Assembly: GCA_017654935.2 (NCBI GenBank)
Contig: CM065699.1
Coordinates: forward strand, 2,923,972-2,987,971
Direction of reading: 5' to 3'
Source: Phymorhynchus buccinoides
Lineage: Eukaryota > Mollusca > Gastropoda > Neogastropoda > Raphitomidae
Length of the DNA: 64,000 nt
The translations under genes and the position numbers were made by a program. This document shows, piece by piece, positions 21,052 to 34,320 of the stretch. The notes under the pieces are model-generated. The model worked only from the letters and a program-made list of their open reading frames with translations, did no database searches and was not told the DNA's origin. Every line of letters begins with the position of its first letter. Positions within the stretch are counted from its first letter, which is position 1.

Positions 21052-24000
21052 GTCTCAGAGAGTGGGGGTGGTGTCAGAGAGTGGGGGTGGTCTCAGAGAG
21101 TGGGGGTGGTGTCAGAGAGTGGGGGTGGTGTCAGAGAGTGGGGGTGGTGTCAGAGAGTGGGGGTGGTCTCAGAGAGTGGGGGTGGTGTCAGAGAGTGGGG
21201 GTGGTGTCAGAGAGTGGGGGTGGTGTCAGAGAGTGGGGGTGGTGTCAGAGAGTGGGGGGGATGTCATAAAGAATGGGTCAGTCTCAGAGAGTGGGGGTGG
21301 TGTCAGAGAGTGGGGGTGGTGTCAGAGAGTGGGGGTGGTGTCAGAGAGTGGGGGTGGTGTCAGAGAGTGGGGGTGGTGTCAGAGAGTGGGGGTGGTGTCA
21401 GAGAGTGGGGGTGGAATGTCAGAGAGAGTGGGGGTGGTGTCAGAGAGTGGGGGTGGTGTCAGAGAGTGGGGGTGGTGTCAGAGAGTGGGGGTGGTGAGAG
21501 TGGGGGTGGTGTCAGAGAGTGGGGGTGGTCTCAGAGAGTGGGGGTGGTGTCAGAGAGTGGGGGTGGTGTCAGAGAGTGGGGGTGGTGTCAGAGAGTGGGG
21601 GTGGTGTCAGAGAGTGGGGGTGGTGTCATGAGTGGGGGGGATCTCAGAGAGTGGGGGTGGTGTCAGAGTCAGAGAGTGGGGGTGGTGTCAGAGAGTGGGG
21701 GTGGTGTCAGAGAGTCAGAGAGTGGGGGTGGTGTCAGAGAGTGGGGGTGGTGTCAGAGAGTGGGGGTGGTGTCAGAGAGTGGGGGTGGTCTCAGAGAGTG
21801 GGTCAGGTCTCAGAGAGTGGGGGTGGTGTCAGAGAGTGGGGGTGGTGTCAGAGAGTGGGGGTGGTGTCAGAGAGTGGGGGTGGTGTCAGAGAGTGGGGGT
21901 GGTGTCAGAGAGTGGGGGTGGTGTCAGAGAGTGGGGGTGGTGTCAGAGAGTGGGGGTGGTGTCAGAGAGTGGGGGTGGTGTCAGAGAGTGGGGGTGGTGT
22001 CAGAGAGTGGGGGTGGTGTCAGAGAGTGGGGGTGATGTCAGAGAGTGGGGGTGGTCTCAGAGAGTGGGGGTGGTGTCAGAGAGTGGGGGTGGTGTCAGAG
22101 AGTGGGGTGGTGTCAGAGAGTGGGGGTGGTGTCAGAGAGTGGGGGTGGTGTCAGAGAGTGGGGGTGGTGTCAGAGAGTGGGGGTGGTGTCAGAGAGTGGG
22201 GGTGGTGGAGAGTGGGGGTGGTGTCAGAGAGTGGGGGTGGTGTCAGAGAGTGGGGGTGGTCTCAGAGAGTGGGGGTGGTGTCAGAGAGTGGGGGTGGTGG
22301 TCAGAGAGTGGGGGTGGTGTCAGAGAGTGGGGGTGGTCTCAGAGAGTGGGGGTGGTGTCAGAGAGTGGGGGTGGTGTCAGAGAGTGGGGGTGGTGTCAGA
22401 GAGTGGGGGTGGTGTCAGAGAGTGGGGGTGGTGTCAGAGAGTGGGGGTGGTGGGGGTGAGAGTGGGGGTGGTGTCAGAGAGTGGGGGTGGTGTCAGAGAG
22501 TGGGGGTGGTGTCAGAGAGTGGGGGTGGTGTCAGAGAGTGGGGGTGGTGTCAGAGAGTGGGGGTGGTGTCAGAGAGTGGGGGGTGTCAGAGAGTGGGGGT
22601 GGTGTCAGAGAGTGGGGGTGGTGTCAGAGAGTGGGGGTGGTGTCAGAGAGTGGGGGTGGTGTCAGAGAGTGGGGGTGGTGTCAGAGAGTGGGGGTGGTGT
22701 CAGAGAGTGGGGGTGGTGTCAGAGAGTGGGGGTGGTGTCAGAGAGTGGGGGTGGTGTCAGAGAGTGGGGGTGGTGTCAGAGAGTGGGGGTGGTGTCAGAG
22801 AGTGGGGGTGGTGTCAGAGAGTGGGGGTGGTGTCAGAGAGTGGGGGTGGTGTCAGAGAGTGGGGGTGGTGTCAGAGAGTGGGGGTGGTGTCAGAGAGTGG
22901 GGGTGGTGTCAGAGAGTGGGGGTGGTGTCAGAGAGTGGGGGTGGTGTCAGAGAGTGGGGGTGGTGTCAGAGAGTGGGGGTGGTGTCAGAGAGTGGGGGTG
23001 GTGTCAGAGAGTGGGGGTGGTCTCAGAGAGTGGGGGTGGTGTCAGAGAGTGGGGGTGGTGTCAGAGAGTGGGGGTGGTGTCAGAGAGTGGGGGTGGTGTC
23101 AGAGAGTGGGGGTGGTGTCAGAGAGTGGGGGTGGTCTCAGAGAGTGGGGGTGGTGTCAGAGAGTGGGGGTGGTGTCAGAGAGTGGGGGTGGTGTCAGAGA
23201 GTGGGGGTGGTGTCAGAGAGTGGGGGTGGTGTCAGAGAGTGGGGGTGGTGTCAGAGAGTGGGGGTGGTGTCAGAGAGTGGGGGTGGTGTCAGAGAGTGGG
23301 GGTGGTGTCAGAGAGTGGGGGTGGTGTCAGAGAGTGGGGGTGGTGTCAGAGAGTGGGGGTGGTGTCAGAGAGTGGGGGTGGTGTCAGAGAGTGGGGGTGG
23401 TGTCAGAGAGTGGGGGTGGTGTCAGAGAGTGGGGGTGGTGTCAGAGAGTGGGGGTGGTGAGAGTGGGGGTGGTGTCAGAGAGTGGGGGTGGTGAGAGTCA
23501 GAGAGTGGGGGTGGTGAGAGTGGGGGTGGTGTCAGAGAGTGGGGGTGGTGTCAGAGAGTGGGGGTGGTGTCAGAGAGTGGGGGTGGTGTCAGAGAGTGGG
23601 GGTGGTGTCAGAGAGTGGGGGTGGTGTCAGAGAGTGGGGGTGGTCTCAGAGAGTGGGGGTGGTGTCAGAGAGTGGGGGTGGTGTCAGAGAGTGGGGGTGG
23701 TGTCAGAGAGTGGGGGTGGTGTCAGAGAGTGGGGGTGGTGTCAGAGAGTGGGGGTGGTGTCAGAGAGTGGGGGTGGTGTCAGAGAGTGGGGGTGGTGTCA
23801 GAGAGTGGGGGTGGTGTCAGAGAGTGGGGGTGGTGTCAGAGAGTGGGGGTGGTGTCAGAGAGTGGGGGTGGTGTCAGAGAGTGGGGGTGGTGTCAGAGAG
23901 TGGGGGTGGTGTCAGAGAGTGGGGGTGGTGTCAGAGAGTGGGGGTGGTGTGGTGTCAGAGAGTGGGGGTGGTGTCAGAGAGTGGGGGTGGTGTCAGAGAG

Positions 24001-27000
24001 TGGGGGTGGTGTCAGAGAGTGGGGGTGGTGTCAGAGAGTGGGGGTGGTGTCAGAGAGTGGGGGTGGTGTCAGAGAGTGGGGGTGGTGTCAGAGAGTGGGG
24101 GTGGTGTCAGAGAGTGGGGGTGGTGTCAGAGAGTGGGGGTGGTGTCAGAGAGTGGGGGTGGTGTCAGAGAGTGGGGGTGGTGTCAGAGAGTGGGGGTGGT
24201 GTCAGAGAGTGGGGGTGGTGTCAGAGAGTGGGGGTGGTGGGGGTCAGAGAGTGGGGGTGGTGTCAGAGAGTGGGGGTGGTGTCAGAGAGTGGGGGTGGTG
24301 TCAGAGAGTGGGGGTGGTGTCAGAGAGTGGGGGTGGTGTCAGAGAGTGGGGGTGGTGTCAGAGAGTGGGGGTGGTGTCAGAGAGTGGGGGTGGTGTCAGA
24401 GAGTGGGGGTGGTGTCAGAGAGTGGGGGTGGTGTCAGAGAGTGGGGGTGGTGGAGAGTGGGGGTGGTCAGAGAGTGGGGGTGGTCTCAGAGAGTGGGGGT
24501 GGTGTCAGAGAGTGGGGGTGGTGTCAGAGAGTGGGGGTGGTGTCAGAGAGTGGGGGTGGTGTCAGAGAGTGGGGGTGGTGTCAGAGAGTGGGGGTGGTGT
24601 CAGAGAGTGGGGGTGGTGTCAGAGAGTGGGGGTGGTGTCAGAGAGTGGGGGTGGTGTCAGAGAGTGGGGGTGGTGTCAGAGAGTGGGGGTGGTGTCAGAG
24701 AGTGGGGGTGGTGTCAGAGAGTGGGGGTGGTGTCTCAGAGAGTGGGGGTGGTGTCAGAGAGTGGGGGTGGTGTCAGAGAGTGGGGGTGGTGTCAGAGAGT
24801 GGGGGTGGTGTCAGAGAGTGGGGGTGGTGTCAGAGAGTGGGGGTGGTCAGAGAGTGGGGGTGGTGTCAGAGAGTGGGGGAGAGTGGGGGTGGTGTCAGAG
24901 AGTGGGGGTGGTGTCAGAGAGTGGGGGTGGTGTCAGAGAGTGGGGGTGGTGTCAGAGAGTGGGGGTGGTGTCAGAGAGTGGGGGTGGTGTCAGAGAGTGG
25001 GGGTGGTGTCAGAGAGTGGTGTCAGAGAGTGGGGGTGGTGTCAGAGAGTGGGGGTGGTGTCAGAGAGTGGGGGTGGTGTCAGAGAGTGGGGGTGGTGTCA
25101 GAGAGTGGGGGTGGTGTCAGAGAGTGGGGGTGGTGTCAGAGAGTGGGGGTGGTGTCAGAGAGTGGGGGTGGTGTCAGAGAGTGGGGGTGGTGTCAGAGAG
25201 TGGGGGTGGTGTCAGAGAGTGGGGGTGGTGTCAGAGAGTGGGGGTGGTGTCAGAGAGTGGGGGTGGTGTCAGAGAGTGGGGGTGGTGTCAGAGAGTGGGG
25301 GTGGTGTCAGAGAGTGGGGGTGGTGTCAGAGAGTGGGGGTGGTGTCAGAGAGTGGGGGTGGTGTCAGAGAGTGGGGGTGGTCTCAGAGAGTGGGGGTGGT
25401 GTCAGAGAGTGGGGGTGGTGTCAGAGAGTGGGGGTGGTGTCAGAGAGTGGGGGTGGTGTCAGAGAGTGGGGGTGGTGTCAGAGAGTGGGGGTGGGGGTGG
25501 TCAGAGAGTGGGGGTGGTGTCAGAGAGTGGGGGTGGTGTCAGAGAGTGGGGGTGGTGTCAGAGAGTGGGGGTGGTGTCAGAGAGTGGGGGTGGTGTCAGA
25601 GAGTGGGGGTGGTGTCAGAGAGTGGGGGTGGTGTCAGAGAGTGGGGGTGGTGTCAGAGAGTGGGGGTGGTGTCAGAGAGTGGTCTCAGGGTGGTGTCAGA
25701 GAGTGGGGGTGGTGTCAGAGAGTGGGGGTGGTGTCAGAGAGTGGGGGTGGTGTCAGAGAGTGGGGGTGGTGTCAGAGAGTGGGGGTGGTGTCAGAGAGTG
25801 GGGGTGGTGTCAGAGAGTGGGGGTGGTGTCAGAGAGTGGGGGTGGTGTCAGAGAGTGGGGGTGGGGGGTGGTGTCAGAGAGTGGGGGTGGTGTCAGAGAG
25901 TGGGGGTGGTGTCAGAGAGTGGGGGTGGTGTGGAGGAGTGAGTGTCAGAGAGTGGGGGTGGTGTGTGGTAGTCAGAGAGTGGGGGTGGTGTCAGAGAGTG
26001 GGGGTGGTGTCAGAGAGTGGGGGTGGTGTCAGAGAGTGGGGGTGGTGTCAGAGAGTGGGGGTGGGGGGTGTCAGAGAGTGGGGGTGGTGTCAGAGTGGGG
26101 TGGGGGGTGGTGGTCAGAGAGTGGGGGTGGTGTCAGAGAGTGGGGGTGGTCTCAGAGAGTGGGGGTGGTGTCAGAGAGTGGGGGTGGTGTCAGAGAGTGG
26201 GGGTGGTCGTCAGAGAGTGGGGGTGGTGTCAGAGAGTGGGGGTGGTGTCAGAGAGTGGGGGTGGTGGTCAGAGAGTGGGGGTGGTGTCAGAGAGTGGGGG
26301 TGGTGTCAGAGAGTGGGGGTGGTGTCAGAGAGTGGGGGTGGTGTCAGAGAGTGGGGGTGGTGTCAGAGAGTGGGGGTGGTGTCAGAGAGTGGGGGTGGTG
26401 TCAGAGAGTGGGGGTGGTGTCAGAGAGTGGGGGTGGTGTCAGAGAGAGAGTGGGGGTGGTGTCAGAGAGTGGGGGTGGTGTCAGAGAGTGGGGGGTGGTG
26501 TCAGAGAGTGGGGGTGGTCTCAGAGAGTGGGGGTGGTGTCAGAGAGTGGGGGTGGTGGGGGTGGTCTCAGAGAGTGGGGGTGGTGTCAGAGAGTGGGGGT
26601 GGTGTCAGAGAGTGGGGGTGGTGTCAGAGAGTGGGGGTGGTGTCAGAGAGTGGGGGTGGTGTCAGAGAGTGGGGGTGGTGTCAGAGAGTGGGGGTGGTGT
26701 CAGAGAGTGGGGGTGGTGTCAGAGAGTGGGGGTGGTGTCAGAGAGTGGGGGTGGTGTCAGAGAGTGGGGGTGGTGTCAGAGAGTGGGGGTGGTGGTGTCA
26801 GAGAGTGGGGGTGGTGTCAGAGAGTGGGGGTGGGGGTGGGGGTGGTCAGAGAGTGGGGGTGGTGTCAGAGAGTGGGGGTGGTGTCAGAGAGTGGGGGGTG
26901 GTGGGGGTGGTCAGAGAGTGGGGGTGGTGTCAGAGAGTGGGGGGGTGTCAGAGAGTGGGGGTGGTCTCAGAGAGTGGGGGTGGTGTCAGAGAGTGGGGGT

Positions 27001-28566
27001 GGTGTCAGAGAGTGGGGGTGGTGTCAGAGAGTGGGGGTGGTGTCAGAGAGTGGGGGTGGTGTCAGGGTGGAGAGAGTGGGGGTGGTGTCAGAGAGTGGGG
27101 GTGGTGTCAGAGAGTGGGGGTGGTGTCAGAGAGTGGGGGTGGTGTCAGAGAGTGGGGGTGGTGTCAGAGAGTGGGGGTGGTGTCAGAGAGTGGGGGTGGT
27201 GTCAGAGAGTGGGGGTGGTGTCAGAGAGTGGGGGTGGTCTCAGAGAGTGGGGGTGGTGTCAGAGAGTGGGGGTGGTGTCAGAGAGTGGGGGTGGTGTCAG
27301 AGAGTGGGGGTGGTGTCAGAGAGTGGGGGTGGTGTCAGAGAGTGGGGGTGGTGTCAGAGAGTGGGGGTGGTGTCAGAGAGTGGGGGTGGTGTCAGAGAGT
27401 GGGGGTGGTGTCAGAGAGTGGGGGTGGTGTCAGAGAGTGGGGGTGGTGTCAGAGAGTGGGGGTGGTGTCAGAGAGTGGGGGTGGTGTCAGAGAGTGGGGG
27501 TGGTGTCAGAGAGTGGGGGTGGTGTCAGAGAGTGGGGGTGGTCTCAGAGAGTGGGGGTGGTGTCAGAGAGTGGGGGAGAGAGTGGGGGTGGTGTCAGAGA
27601 GTGGGGGTGGTGTCAGAGAGTGGGGGTGGTGTCAGAGAGTGGGGGTGGTGGTCTCAGTGGGGGTGGTGTCAGAGAGTGGGGGTGGTGTCAGAGAGTGGGG
27701 GTGGGGGTGGTGTCAGAGAGTGGGGGTGGTGGGGGTCAGAGAGTGGGGGTGGTGTCAGAGAGTGGGGGTGGTGTCAGAGAGTGGGGGTGGTGTCAGAGAG
27801 TGGGGGTGGTGTCAGAGAGTGGGGGTGGTGTCAGAGAGTGGGGGTGGTGTCAGAGAGTGGGGGTGGTGTCAGAGAGTGGGGGTGGTGTCAGAGAGTGGGG
27901 GTGGTGTCAGAGAGTGGGGGTGGTGTCAGAGAGTGGGGGTGGTGTCAGAGAGTGGGGGTGGTGTCAGAGAGTGGGGGTGGTGTCAGAGAGTGGGGGTGGT
28001 GTCAGAGAGTGGGGGTGGTGTCAGAGAGTGGGGGTGGTGTCAGAGAGTGGGGGTGGTGTCAGAGAGTGGGGGTGGTGTCAGAGAGTGGGGGTGGTGTCAG
28101 AGAGTGGGGGTGGTGTCAGAGAGTGGGGGTGGTGTCAGAGAGTGGGGTGGTGTCAGAGAGTGGGGGTGGTGTCAGAGAGTGGGGGTGGTGTCAGAGAGTG
28201 GGGGTGGTGGTGTCAGAGAGTGGGGGTGGTGTCAGAGAGTCAGAGAGTGGGGGTGGTGTCAGAGAGTGGGGGTGGTGTCAGAGAGTGGGGGTGGTGTCAG
28301 AGAGTGGGGGTGGTGTCAGAGAGTGGGGGTGGTGTCAGAGAGTGGGGGTGGAGAGTGGTCAGAGAGTGGGGGAGTGTGGTGTCAGAGAGTGGGGGTGGTG
28401 TCAGAGAGTGGGGGTGGTGTCAGAGAGTGGGGGTGGTGTCAGAGAGTGGGGGTGGTGTCAGAGAGTGGGGGTGGTGTCAGAGAGTGGGGGTGGGGGCAGA
28501 GAGTGGGGGTGGGGTGGGGGTGGGGGCAGAGAGTGGGGGGTGGTGTCAGAGAGTGGGGGTGGGGGC
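21052..28566. repeat. Giant 19-bp minisatellite
   Basis: About 7.5 kb and close to 395 units of gtgtcagagagtgggggtg. The first-kilobase variant gtctcagaga recurs sparsely, and irregular units (extra gtgg, gggg or gag blocks) become common after about 25900. The plus strand is nearly free of C and very G-rich. Because 19 is not a multiple of 3, every frame cycles through the unit. The unit has no stop in any forward phase, so all three plus frames stay open for kilobases. The minus strand meets TGA every 57 bp in each frame. The apparent proteins of up to about 2370 residues are therefore artefacts. Confidence 0.99.
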
Positions 28567-28806
28567 TACATCACGAAGGGAGTTGTTTGGCTGAAAGGAG
28601 TTTTAGTAGTAGGGGAGGTTGTGTCTAAGGAGGGTGGGTATTCCATTGTTAGGAACTTGCCTGAAAGAACTGCGTCCTGACCAGGGAACCACAACCTGTC
28701 ACTAAACGGTAAGAATCGTCAGGGGGCGCGGTATCTATCCTCGATCGTTTCGGCCCCAAACCTGTCTGTTCTCTTCTTATTTCACTTACCCCCAGACATT
28801 ACGTGT
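28567..28806. other. No recognisable feature
   Basis: Sequence between the minisatellite and the small ORF. A pyrimidine tract ending acccccag (28788-28796) would serve as a 3' splice site just before the ORF. Confidence 0.4.
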
Positions 28807-29094
28807 ATGATGCCTCTCGCCATCTTTGCCTGCTGTATAATACTGTCCTCGAATGGTCAAACTTTCGTCGTTTCTTCAGAACTTGTCTCATCGTCAGCAC
28901 CAAATAGGAGAAAGCAATTATTGTGTGAATATGTGGGTTGCTATCTTCGACCTTACGGTACATGTACACATGATCTGATTGGGTGTTGCTTTATTATTTG
29001 TGGTGACAGCCTGAAATGGCCCTTTGTGGTTGGCGGGACTGTGCGCGGGCAACATGATTTGACATACGTGTCATACATCATATTCTGTTTTTAA
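28807..29094 (+). CDS. Candidate small secreted cysteine-rich peptide (uncertain)
   Basis: A 95-codon frame. Seen: an N-terminal hydrophobic stretch of about 18 residues (MMPLAIFACCIILSSNGQ) resembling a signal peptide, a short Ser-rich segment, a basic RRK site at about residues 35-37, then a six-cysteine region spaced C-x4-C-x7-C-x6-C-C-x3-C. This order (signal, pro-segment, basic cleavage site, Cys-rich mature part) is that of secreted peptide precursors such as neuropeptides, defence peptides or venom peptides. Which one, if any, cannot be told. A pyrimidine tract and AG lie 10 bp upstream of the ATG. Against it: the last 15 or so codons run into a 69-bp tandem repeat, the length is short, and chance is a real possibility. 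The first of two adjacent methionines is used. Confidence 0.25.
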   Translation: MMPLAIFACCIILSSNGQTFVVSSELVSSSAPNRRKQLLCEYVGCYLRPYGTCTHDLIGCCFIICGDSLKWPFVVGGTVRGQHDLTYVSYIIFCF

Positions 29095-29254
29095 TCACAA
29101 CCAGGAGTTCGTTACAGGCAGCATGATCTGACGTACATGTCATACATCATATTCTGTTTTTAATGACAATCAGGGGCTCATTACAGGCAACATGATCTAA
29201 CATACGTGTCATACATCATATTCTGTTTGTAATCACAACCAGGGGCTCGTTTCA
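29049..29254. repeat. 69-bp tandem repeat, 3 copies
   Basis: Units at 29049, 29118 and 29187 (gcaacatgat...catacatcatattctgttt...caaccaggggctcg), diverged at about 10 percent of positions by eye. Confidence 0.93.
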
Positions 29255-30483
29255 TTTTGTTGAAACAGCCTCTCCCACCATCCCAATACAGCCCTTCCAT
29301 GCTTGCTTACACGCACGAATCCACTATGATCAAAACTTCATCAAACCTGCTGCGGTAGGTAACTGAACAAGCTTTTTTGTATGTATTGTTTTAATGTATT
29401 TTGTCTGTATGTGTGTGACTGAATTGACCGTGTTTACATCTATGATCTTCATTTTGTTATCATTTGCTCGTGCGCTATCGTGCATTTGTGCGCATGTGCA
29501 TGTTTGTGCATTTGCTGCCAAAAGAGTGGCCTTAATGCAGACTTGTACTGTAAATATCACGGCACGTTGCTGATAAACAAATGACGCAAAATAGAACAGA
29601 ACAAACAACTTGACACAGACACTAAGAGGACATAAGTGCTGCTCTTTTCTCTGCAAGCTATCACCAGGTGTGTTGGCTGTAATCTTTGTTGCTACCCTTT
29701 TGCTTTATAAGTGGTGGTAAGACATTTTACAATGGACATTCGCCCAAACTCCCCGATTTACACACAAAGTGAAACAAAACAAACAGAACGTGTGCAAATA
29801 GACGATTGTTGGAAGAAAAAGACAACCAGGGGAGAGCACTTCGTGAAAATTTGAGTTGTTTACCTCCATTACTCGGTCAAACACCATAACAACAATGCAA
29901 CAATGGCGTCGAAGCTTGAAACCGCAGGATGTGAGTCAGCGACTGGCAAACTTTTTTAAAAAGAAAAATTAGGGGTGGCGAGTGGCCACAAACCGATAAA
30001 ACTTGCAAAATGTGACGTAAAAATATAAATGACATACATTTTTAGAATGACGCACAGTGTTCTAAGTGCTGTATGTCTGCTCAAGCACAGAGTCGATAGG
30101 CTACGAGAGCTGATGGCAGAGTGACTTCTCCTGTTTGACCGATTGAATTATTCAAGATCACTCCCACACACCATGAAATTACTCCCCTTAATTATTTCCG
30201 AACAATTCCTATTAACATGAATGCGGGTGTTTGCTCCCTGGGGAGAATGGATCACATTCTGTGGAGTAAATCAGTGATGGGGTATTGTGTGGGGCTACGT
30301 CATAAGCTGTATGGTTTTTGTTACCCCCTCAATATCTGTATTGTTCAATTTCCTGTATAGATGTACATGAATAGATACATTTGTTTAAACCAAATGGTCA
30401 AATGATATCCGATAATGACATAAGCATTAAGATAGTAAAGCAGTATCGTCCTCCAATTTTTATTTAACCCTTTTTTCAACCCT
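29255..30483. other. No recognisable feature
   Basis: About 1.2 kb of unique-looking sequence without a frame I can identify. The longest minus-strand frame (about 29330-29656) shows no motif. Confidence 0.4.
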
Positions 30484-30490
30484 ATGTCCG

Positions 30491-30626
30491 TGTGTCTGCC
30501 TCTCTATCTGTCTCTGTCTCTGTCTCTCTCTCTCTGTCTGTCTCTCTCTCTCTCTCTGTCTCTCTCTCTATGTCTCTCTCTCTCTCTCTGTGTGTGTCTC
30601 TCTCTCTATGTCTCTCTCTCTCTTTT

Positions 30627-30700
<74 letters not shown>
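30491..30700. repeat. (CT)n microsatellite, interrupted
   Basis: CT tract with regular gtctct, atgtct and tgtgtg interruptions in the first half and a pure half to about 30697. Confidence 0.96.
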
Positions 30701-30702
<2 letters not shown>

Positions 30703-31729
30703 ATGCCAGGCTGTGCGACGCCTGTTTACCTCACCTGGGACACGTCAACAAGAAGGAATGCACATCAATGTACTGTCTGTAGCTTCAACAGAAAGGCTCA
30801 TCTCATTAGACACAACATGTCCTGCAATATTCTTGATGTGATTGCAAATGTATTAACAGAATGCCTGCTGTATAAGACAGCTTGAATCCGATGATGTTCT
30901 GTGAATGGTTTTTCACTGCATTGATTTTTTTTTTTTAATAGGAAGCGAAACTGGGAATGTTAATTATGTTATTATTAGGATGCTGGGAGAATTGAAATAA
31001 CGGCCAGCATGGTTGGCACACTGAAAGCCGTTATGATGAAACTCACCACAATCAGTTCACTAGTTGGAACTGTGGTAACTGGAATACACGTATATTTACA
31101 CGCAGACCCATATACAAACTAAGAACATTCGAATCCGCGGCCTTGTTGCAAAGTACTCCCGTTCCTACGGAATTCTGAATATAGATATAGTAAAAAAAAT
31201 ATTTAAAAAAGACAGAAACCGCGCACGTATTATTACGCCTAATGGGGATGTCATGCATAGTGCCAGACAGTGCACAAGTCATACTAGTTTGCTCGTCTTA
31301 GCCACTGAAGAAAGAAAGAAAGGAAAGAAAATGAAGAAAGGCGGAAAAAAGCAAAAGTGCACGCGCATGTGCATGGTTCCAGTAAGGTTGTGCACGTGCT
31401 GAGCAAGTCACGTGTCGTGGCTGACAGTGGCCTTGTGGCCCATTAATTGTTGTGTGGCAATGGTGTTTAGGTAGCATCTATCACAGCTTTGGATATCTGA
31501 CAACTTTCCTCAGCTGTTAGTAATACGCTCCTCATCTCTCTGTTTCCCAGTCTCTGTCTGTGTGTCTGTCTGTCTACCTTCATATCTGAAAGTGTTGGAC
31601 CCAATTCACCATCAAGGTCTCCGTCTTTGTCTCGGTGCCTTCCGCACCACACCTGCACATAGTCTGTATGCTGAAGCAGGTGAACCATCTCTTACTCACC
31701 GCAGACTCAAGCTTTCCTTAAGTTAAATT
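30701..31729. other. No recognisable feature
   Basis: Unique-looking sequence. No gene, RNA or repeat supported. Confidence 0.4.
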
Positions 31730-32170
31730 ACTATTTACAGCTGTATTCTGAACCAGAAAATCCGGCTTATGACTGTGTGATAAACCCACCTTTCCAGAAG
31801 AAATGTGAAGATAATCCTTCAAGTATTCCACCTCTGTGCATTCGCATCCTTCCTCATCTGGAAGAGGCAGATATTGACGCTGATGAATCAACATTTTCTG
31901 ATCAGCCATCCTGGACTCTGTACTCTAGACATCAGATTTGACCTCGCTACTCCGCGGAACAATTCACCAGTTCGCTTGCTTTCAAACAGATGTTTTCTTT
32001 AGACGTGTTCCAAAATTCCCAACCATCAAACAATTTTCACAGACGGCTCCAAATCTGACGAAGGTGTTGGCTTCTGCTGCGTTTATTCCATCATCGCGCC
32101 AAAGTTCTTCAAAGCATAATCCAACAGAAAGTTCTGTTGATGATGTCAGTTTCTCCTGGGCTTCTCTCTA
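31730..32170 (+). pseudogene. Decayed non-LTR retrotransposon RNase H region
   Basis: In alternating frames, fragments of the region before and into RNase H of Jockey-like LINE proteins can be read. PSWTL lies at about 31908 and FTDGSK followed by DEGVGFC lies at 32036-32077. The TDGSK-type motif with its first catalytic aspartate is characteristic of RNase H domains in these elements. The frame is broken by stops and frameshifts on both sides of the motif, so no protein is made. The family call is from motif memory only. Confidence 0.5.
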
Positions 32171-32291
32171 ATTAACGTTCTAATCTACACAACCCATGGA
32201 TTATATAATTGGCGTCGTAAACATACAGAACACAATCATGTTTTGTGACCATTGTTAATTAACAAACAATTTGTAATAAGTAACAATCTTT

Positions 32292-32768
<477 letters not shown>

Positions 32769-32901
32769 GTTGCCCGTGCAGTGTAGCAAGATATGTCTTA
32801 TTTGATTGTGCTTATAAAGAACTAAGCTTATCTTTCTTCGTCGTGCTGTTCTGCTACAGGGTTGTTACCTGCATGTGTTGGCAACATGCCTGCAAGAGAG
32901 G

Positions 32902-33681
<780 letters not shown>

Positions 33682-33826
33682 CGCACGCGACCCATGAGAT
33701 AGACACGCACACTTTCCCTGGAATTTTATTAGATTATGAGGTCAACCTCGTGAGTGAGCTATCCGCCGGAGATTTTGTTTTGCGTCTCGTCGACCGAAGT
33801 CATGTGAGACATTACTTTGAATTGAG

Positions 33827-33828
<2 letters not shown>

Positions 33829-33875
<47 letters not shown>
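33829..33875. repeat. Poly-G, about 46 bases
   Basis: The longest homopolymer in the window. Its length is probably an assembly estimate. Confidence 0.95.
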
Positions 33876-33876
<1 letters not shown>

Positions 33877-34152
33877 ATCCGCCGTCTACTACTTCACGAT
33901 CTTATAGAGTCCGTTATTTTTATGTTATTTTAACAAGGGAAACAGCGCGGAACATTTTACCAAAAGGGAAGTATGATTTCAATTTCGCCCTAGAGTATAA
34001 TGCTTAATTAATGAAATGTCCCGTGTGCGCCAAACCCCTTGAAATACAACACACGGGCTCAAAGATAGTTTACTGCGCTTAAGTCTCTGACGGGCTTCCA
34101 GGACTGCTCTAGTGTTGGTAGGGTTGGTAGGACTAGTGCATTTCCGGGTCCA

Positions 34153-34320
34153 ATCAGCATCTTCATTCGTAGTATAATCTTGATTATTCTAAATCGTCGG
34201 GACTTTACTGGTATTGCAGTACCTCCAGGATCGTCCCACTACCTTTATGGTTGACATTATTATACATATGTACGTATCCCAGATCGGAGGACGTTAAATG
34301 GACTTTCATTCATCAGCATC
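34153..34320 (+). mobile_element. Diverged R209 copy (probable)
   Basis: Shares cgggactttactggtattgc, agtacctccagg and cggaggacgttaaa with the R209 body in the same order. A possible target duplication atcagcatc occurs at 34153-34161 and 34312-34320. It is older and more diverged than the other three copies. Confidence 0.6.

Noticed and set aside
21519..28628. Forward frames of up to 2369 codons rich in Gly, Val, Ser and Glu
   Set aside because: They are the 19-bp repeat read in three phases. All three plus frames are open simultaneously, start codons are arbitrary and composition is pure repeat.
30700..30885. Cysteine-containing tail after the (CT)n tract as a zinc-finger exon
   Set aside because: Cysteine spacing does not fit a known finger, and the frame exists only because it joins the CT repeat.
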